Of a stretch of DNA of 64,000 nt, positions 58,350 through 64,000 are shown piece after piece. This stretch comes from Erinaceus europaeus. Taxonomy: Eukaryota > Chordata > Mammalia > Eulipotyphla > Erinaceidae. The translations under genes were made by a program, and so were the position numbers. Position 1 is the stretch's first letter. Each line of letters starts with the position of its first letter. The stretch spans positions 62,001-126,000 of the forward strand of contig NW_026647267.1 in the NCBI RefSeq assembly GCF_950295315.1. The letters run 5' to 3'. Under the pieces are notes generated by a model that made no database searches, was not told the DNA's origin, and saw only the letters and a program-made list of their open reading frames with translations.

Positions 58350-58673
58350 TTTTGCCTCCAGGATTGTTGCTGGGGCTTGGTGCCTGCACCATGAATCCAC
58401 TGCTCCTGGAGGTCATCCCCCCCCCCTTTTGTTGCCCTTGTTGTTGTGGTTATTATTGTTATTGTTGATGTCGTTCATTGTTGCATAGGACAGAGAGAAA
58501 TGGAGAGAGGAGGGGAAGACGGGGAGAGAAAGACAGACACCTGCAGACCTGTTTCACCACCTGTGAAGCGACTCCCCTGCAGGTGGGGAGCCGGGGGCTT
58601 GAACCGAGATCCCCACACCAGACCTTGTGCTTTGTACCACGTGTGCTTAACCCGCTGTGCTACACCTGACCCC
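58350..58673 (-). mobile_element. SINE-A-long
   Basis: Reverse copy with module (TTGCCTCCAGGATTGTTGCT) and head. CTATAAAAAACC before and CTATAAAAACAT after are likely TSD remains. Confidence 0.92.
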
Positions 58674-59097
58674 CTATAAAAACATTTTTATAAATACCAT
58701 AAATATTTATGAAATACTGAAATATAGTATGACAACAAGTTTGCTTTGGTTAGACAATGTGTTGTGTCATTTGAATTTACTCAGGGAAAGTAGTTAAAAT
58801 GTCTTACAGCTTTAGTGACTCTATTTTGTCATTCAGTACTATACAGGGGATTTCAGAGCCAACATATGAAGCTAATACTAGAGCCCCTGACAAGTTAACA
58901 CCTGTTCAGGATAATAAATGGCTCCTTTCTCCTCCACTGAAGATATGTAACATCTATTTTGACTACTGTTATCAGGAATTGAAAATTTTGTATCTATTTC
59001 CAGTTAACCTGATCACCAAGCACTAGCATTTAATGCACCAGAATTCAGAATTCCCTTGTTTATAAAATAGTTATTAAATGTATAAGGCTTTTCTTTT

Positions 59098-59444
59098 TCT
59101 TTTTCTTTCTTTCTTTTTTTTTTTTTTTTTTTTTTGCCTCCAGGGTTATTGCTGGGGCTTGGTGCCTGCAATATAAACCCACTTCTCCTGGAGGCCATTT
59201 TTCCCATTTTGGTGCCCATGTTGTAGTTGTTAACTATTGTTGTTATAGCTGTTGTTGTTGGATAAGACAGAGAGAAATCGAGAGAGGAGGGGAAGACAGG
59301 GAGAGAAGACACCTGTAGACCTGATTCACCGCTTGTGATGCAACCCCCCCCCCTTTAGGTGGGAAGCCGGGGGCTTGAACCAGGACCCGGTCCCTGCGCT
59401 TTGTACCATGTTCACTTAATGTGCTGCGCTACTGCCCAGCCCCC
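59098..59444 (-). mobile_element. SINE-A-long
   Basis: Reverse copy; 16-bp TSD ATAAGGCTTTTCTTTT at 59082-59097 and 59445-59460. Long T tail at the left. Confidence 0.94.
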
Positions 59445-60117
59445 ATAAGGCTTTTCTTTTGGTCAGGGTATGACTCAGATGATCAATATGCTCAGTAGTG
59501 TTTATACTGTGAGGTGCTCAGAGGCTGCATTCCTCTCTTTATACCATCTGCCTGTTGAATAGCTGTGTGCCATGTGTCCACTTCCAGTGTGGCTGGGGTC
59601 CTCCCAGTCTCTCGCCTCTCCCTTTTACTATCATGTCTTTTGATGGCATTTCATATTTCCTCTGATCAGTGTGAACTAAGAAACAAAGGAGAAAGCTAGT
59701 TAGTAAGTGGGTTCTGAGTGGGAGATTGAAAGTCTTTCTCCTTAGAAGCTAAAGAGAATCTGTTCATAAAACCTGAGAATTTCCGAGGGTAGGCCTTGTG
59801 ACATTTCTGATCTGCCACTCAGAAGACTTGACTTACAAATTCTTTTTTTGTATTCTGTGGAGCTGCTACCTAGAAATAGAACTTCCCTTTAGGTTGACAA
59901 ATGCTGAATTTGAAGTGTGCCTGCTTAGATGACATACCCAGCTGTTTACAGTCGTCTTCTTGCCAGAAAAAAACTCCATGTTTACATAATTACCAGCTAG
60001 GAGCATGTAGTTGTCATTACTGTATTTCCTGTCATTTTGAGATCTGTGCTGTTTTAGGACCAAGTAGCAATGGATAAATATGATGGACACACATTCTTAA
60101 ATCTGAGTTTGTATCTT

Positions 60118-60119
60118 TT

Positions 60120-60154
<35 letters not shown>

Positions 60155-60411
60155 TTCCCTTTTGTTGCCCTTGTTGTTTTATTGTTGTAGTTATTATTGT
60201 TGTTGTCATTGTTGGATAGGACAGAGAGAAATGGAGAGAGGAGGGGAAGACAGAGAGGAGGAGAGAAAGATAGACACCTGCAGACCTGCTTCACCGCCTG
60301 TGAAGTTACTCCCCTGCAGGTGGGGAGCCGGGGTTCGAACCGGGATCCTTATGCCGGTCCTTGTGCTTTGCGCCACCTGCACTTAACCCACTGCGCTACA
60401 GCCCGACTCCC
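60118..60411 (-). mobile_element. SINE-A, young
   Basis: Reverse SINE-A, A box TAGCGCAGTGGG, B box GGTTCGAACCC, both near-canonical. Perfect 15-bp TSD CTGAGTTTGTATCTT at 60103-60117 and 60412-60426. It lies in the EPS8 intron in antisense. Confidence 0.95.
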
Positions 60412-61652
60412 CTGAGTTTGTATCTTGAGAGTGAAGGCTTTTTGTGATAGAAAGTGGAAAAGCATATTTGATTTTTTAAGTTTTTTCTCTCTCTAGGGTG
60501 TTACTGGTTAATGCTAATCTATAGACTATTCAGCCAGTTTATATGTAACCGCCTTCATTAATAAACTTCCCAGTAACTTTACACTGTTCATTTCAACTTT
60601 ATCAGTGTAACAGGCCTGTAAAATATATTTGGCAATAATATAGTTTTATAAAAATAACCTTGTTGGTTTTCCTAAAACAGCGTCTTAGTTCAGATATTGA
60701 TTGGTCAGTATGTCGTCCTAGTGGTGCAGATGAGAACTTGCAGTTATTACTGACTGGTACTGACTGATTCTCATTGTGCTTCTCATCTCTATGGAAATCA
60801 TACTCTAAAAATGGTGGGGAAGGAGTTCTCCTTTATTGGTTGAATGTTTTGAAATGTAAAGTAATATTGCTTTATTTAGGGAGAGGATAGCTCAGCAGTG
60901 GTTTTTATATGATATATACTTCTCTTTTGCTTGCCAAGTTATTCCTAAGCAACACTTTGTTTAGAGAGAGAAAATAAAAAAAAAATTCTGGAGATGAACT
61001 GTTTCAAGTCTTGCTATATTGTGCATAAAGAATAGTACAGACACAAGGAATTAACTTCCTATAATGAAACTTGATTTCTTGCTTTTTGTGTAATACTGGT
61101 GAGTAAATAGCTTAGGATTTCTGACAGTGGGTTCTTAATTTGGAATATTAGAAATAGCATATTTCTTAGGCATTCATAGTGAGGAGTTTATATCATACTA
61201 CTTCCTAATACTATCTGTAGTGTTTATCTGTAAAGTATGCTTCTGTGGAATGCAGAAATTATGTATTAGGAAAAGTAGTTGAACAAATTCTTACTACTCC
61301 ATAAGAAGAATAGTTATATGAATATATATGAGTATATATATTTTTTTCTTCTTTATGCTGTCTTCATATTAGACCAAATGAAATAGAGCTTTCCTCATGT
61401 TCTGAGTCTGCTCTAAAGAGTTGTGCTTGAATACCATGAGCCAGTGATTCTGAAGTCATGATTATTTCCATACATACTTTTGTCAGATATATTTTTGAGC
61501 TATACACTATCTCACATTGATTAAGCCACAACTATCAATAAAAATAATTGTAGAATAAGTTATGTAAGTGGAGGTGTTATATTTAATCCTGTGAGGACAG
61601 ACATTTTAAGGTTAAAGCAGATCTTTCATTTTTGCTAACATTATTTTATTAG

Positions 61653-61703
61653 GAACAGATGGATCATACTTCTTCAGGTCATCATCCAAACAAAAAAAGA
61701 AAG
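61653..61703 (+). other. EPS8: Candidate 51-nt in-frame cassette exon of EPS8
   Basis: A T-rich tract, a TTTGCTAAC branch-point-like site (61632-61640) and ATTTTATTAG lead to a 51-nt block followed by AAG|GTAGCA. The length is a multiple of three and its borders keep the phase-1 junction of the flanking EPS8 exons, so inclusion would add 17 residues, GTDGSYFFRSSSKQKKK, between Tyr45 and Glu46 with no stop. The donor is weaker than the constitutive donors, as expected for an optional exon. I cannot show it is transcribed; chance is possible in a 7.6-kb intron. Confidence 0.4.
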
Positions 61704-61966
61704 GTAGCACCTCCTGAATTTTACAGTGTGACTATTTTTATTAAGTGGTTGAAATGCTGCAAAAAACAAGAATGGACCATGTTGTGGTCATATCAGTGAT
61801 GTAATACAATACATGTGGATATTCTATCTGGAAAATAAATATAAATGAAATAATTACTTTCATTTGCATTTTGAAAAAATTTATAGTTTTTTTAAAACAC
61901 CAACATTTTTAAAACATTTGGAGTCTTTATGTTTGCTTTATGCTTTTACACTTGTTTTTCTTTTCT

Positions 61967-62306
61967 TTTCTTTTTTCTTTTTTTTGCCTCCAGGGTTATC
62001 GCTAGGGCTTGGTGTCTGCACCACGATTCCATTGCTCCTGGAGGCCATTTTTCCCATTTTGTTGCCCTTGTTGTTGTCGTTATTGTTATTGTTGCAATTG
62101 ATACCATTGTTGTTGTATAGGACAGAGAGAAATTGAGAGAGGAGGAGAAGATAGAGAGGGGGAGAGAAAGACACCTGCAGACCTGCTTCACTGCTTGTAA
62201 AACCACCCCCCTATAGGTGGGGAGCCAGGGCTCGAACCAGAGTCCTTATACCGGTCCTTGAGCTTTGTGCCATGTGCTCTTAACCCTCTGCACTACAACC
62301 TGACCC
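61967..62306 (-). mobile_element. SINE-A-long
   Basis: Reverse copy; TSD-like CTTGTTTTTCTTTTCT (61951) and CTTGTTTTGCTTTTCT (62307). It begins about 260 bases downstream of the candidate cassette exon. Confidence 0.92.
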
Positions 62307-63396
62307 CTTGTTTTGCTTTTCTGTTCAGCAGAAGTTTCAACTTTTTCTGTTCTAGGTAGACCTGGAAGTTCCTATATTAACTGAAAGAACATGTGTACTT
62401 GGAGAAACATTCATTTAGTAAGGAAGATAAGAGATGAGTGAGAGAGAACTTTAGTGTTAAGGTTTTATCTTTTTATTTTACAGTTAAAAATAGAGTTAAA
62501 CAATTAAATTATTTTTTTTAATATTTTCTCAAATTTAATTTCCTACTTGACAGAGGCTAAGTTAGAATAACATGCTTCTGGTTCCCACATAGAGTTCTTT
62601 TTCATCATGCTGTTCTACCTTAAAAAAAGAAAAGGGGCAACTATTTCAAAATAAGCAAATGGTTTGATTAGATAGAAAAAAGAAAATATAAACTATTGCC
62701 TCCATACTTTTTTAAATTTTGTTTTTGCAGCATTTCACAAAAGAAACTGGAAGGTTAACTTTTGCTTTTGTTGTTGTTTTTTGCTACAATAATTTTATTC
62801 CTGACCTCCTTGTTTTTATTTTCCTAGTAACATTTATCTACAATTCTAACTATCACACTTCTGTGTTTCATAATGGTATTAAAATTCTTAAAGTCAAATG
62901 GCCATCATGGTTAAATAAGGCATGGGATCTGTTCCAACACTCTTCATAGTTTGAATGCTGTGAAAGGAGATGTTCCATGTAGTGTCTATTATTTTAATAC
63001 TATTAGTCGAACATATAATACAGTATCTATGACAGCATTTGCAGTTCCATTTCATCCTGAGTGGATTAAAAGATGAATTTTGCAAACCATGAAAAAATGT
63101 TATTGCAACAAAGGTCCTTGATTAATCCTTTAGATTAAGTAGCTCAAAATATTCTTTCTAATTGTTAGGATGCTGAAAAGTTATATTAAGTTGTTATTGT
63201 ATTTTATGTAAACATTCTGGTGGATTTTGACTGAATGTGGATAATGACCATTTTCAGAAACACCACGCAGTGGTGACTTGCCAGCTACTGTATTTATATG
63301 TGAGCTAGGCTAGTTTTAGAGATGGCCACAAGACACTGGTATATGAACTTCAGCCTATTAATGGATAAATAATAACTTCTCAAACTTTTCTTTCAG

Positions 63397-63464
63397 AACA
63401 AAGGAAGAACTATGCACGGGACAGTGTCAGCAGTGTGTCAGATATATCTCAATACCGTGTTGAA
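63397..63464 (+). CDS. EPS8: EPS8 third coding exon (residues 46-68), start of PTB region
   Basis: The acceptor is CTTTTCTTTCAG and the donor GTAAGA. The 68-nt exon completes Glu46 and adds 22 codons, QRKNYARDSVSSVSDISQYR then VE, ending in phase 0. The sequence matches, from memory, the EPS8 segment just before its N-terminal PTB domain; ISQYRVE marks the start of that domain, which continues in the next exon beyond the window. The Ser-rich SVSSVSDIS run is typical of EPS8 and EPS8-like proteins. With the two upstream exons it gives a continuous 68-residue frame without stops. The gene is cut by the right edge; the full-length human protein is about 822 residues. Confidence 0.93.
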
Positions 63465-64000
63465 GTAAGATGTTTTTGTGTTTGCCTAACATTTTATAAA
63501 GTACTCAAGGGACATAAAAGTCTGTAGCAAAATCCGAATTATATTGTATTTTGATCCTAAGATATATTGTAAATTGGACTGACCTCTTGCTTTTAGATTT
63601 TGGTAAAAGTGAAGTGTTACATATAAATATATGGGGAATAATCGTTTACCACTATCAGCCTTATTTTAGCTAAAAACAAGACGGAGACATCTACACTGTG
63701 CTAGGGTTTTTTTGTGTGTGTGAAAGACAAGCTTTTATTGCCTTTTGACATAGACAAGTAGGAACTATTCAAGAATCTTTCACTCACACATTGCTCTCTA
63801 TAAGGAAAAAAAAAGTTTATTCCATAAGAAAAATAAAAAGTATGTTTTATAGTACTAATTAACAAATATATAACAGATAATTGATTTCTAAGCTTCCTGT
63901 GGAGTTTCAGTAATGAGCAATAAAAGTTGATAGTTTTCAGCACTACAAATAAGCAGAAGCTGAAAAAAAGCTTTTATAAGATATCAATTCATTGAATGAT
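63465..64000 (+). other. EPS8: EPS8 intron 3' of the third coding exon (partial)
   Basis: Starts with a GTAAGA donor and runs off the window. It is AT-rich unique DNA with a short GT run near 63713; no repeat or exon is recognised. Confidence 0.8.

Larger units (their letters stand above)
55799..63396 (+). other. EPS8: EPS8 intron between coding exons 2 and 3
   Basis: A 7.6-kb intron with GTATGT donor and TTTCAG acceptor. It holds a MIR (56.4 kb), several SINEs (56.9-62.3 kb, mostly antisense to the gene) and the candidate cassette exon at 61653. The pieces 55799-56399, 59461-60102, 60427-61652 and 62307-63396 are free of recognisable repeats. Confidence 0.85.

Noticed and set aside
1..64000. 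CRISPR arrays, phage, plasmid or bacterial operons
   Set aside because: No regular repeat-spacer structure, no dense long ORFs and no ribosome-binding-site pattern; the spliced gene and SINEs show a mammalian genome.

Overview
This is vertebrate nuclear DNA from a small insectivore, most likely a hedgehog (Erinaceidae, probably Erinaceus). The organism call rests on three things: dense tRNA-derived SINEs of types I recall from hedgehog, LINE-1 3' ends of matching style, and old mammalian repeats (MIR/L2, a MaLR-type LTR, a hAT-type DNA element). The window is AT-rich, with no CpG island, bacterial-style operon, CRISPR array or rRNA gene.

One gene is supported: EPS8 (EGFR pathway substrate 8) on the + strand. 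Three coding exons are visible, at 51763-51821 (start codon; the exon begins at 51742), 55722-55798 and 63397-63464. They join in frame (phases 2, 1, 0) and give the first 68 residues, up to the start of the PTB domain. The rest of the protein lies beyond the right edge. Bases 1-51741 are upstream of the start-codon exon and are best read as a large 5' intron or upstream region; no promoter was found. A 51-nt in-frame candidate cassette exon sits at 61653-61703, between the second and third coding exons.

Nearly everything else is mobile-element sequence. The labels used here are mine. SINE-A: tRNA-like head, pyrimidine-rich middle, CAA-rich 3' part, AATAAA-rich tail. SINE-A-long: the same plus a ~60-nt tail module bounded by inverted CCTCCAGG/CCTGGAGG. 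SINE-B: a different tRNA-like head, ending in CCAATAAATAAA-like tails; B-long copies carry a version of the module. SINE-C: short, with an ATAAATAAAATCTT-like tail. SINE-D: short, with a head like TAGCATAATGGTTATGCA. SINE-E: minor and degenerate. Many copies keep target-site duplications (TSDs) of 9-16 bp, which fix their edges. LINE-1 is present as 5'-truncated 3' ends of at least two or three types; one reaches into ORF2 with its C-terminal Cys/His motif intact.

Layout. 1-7.7 kb: SINEs and LINE-1 3' ends. 7.7-10.6 kb: the longest repeat-poor stretch. 10.6-20.4 kb: dense SINEs, a LINE-1 ORF2 remnant and a site hit repeatedly by retroposons. 20.4-26.5 kb: sparser, with MIR, LINE-1 ends and a CTTT microsatellite. 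26.5-51.1 kb: very dense and often nested SINEs, a hAT-like element, a MaLR-like LTR and a GAA-tailed insertion. 51.1-64 kb: the 5' coding exons of EPS8 with introns carrying LINE-1 3' ends and young SINEs. No undescribed multi-gene system is visible. The observations worth checking are the cassette exon, the repeated re-use of retroposon target sites, the chimeric or module-sharing SINEs and the GAA-tailed insertion.
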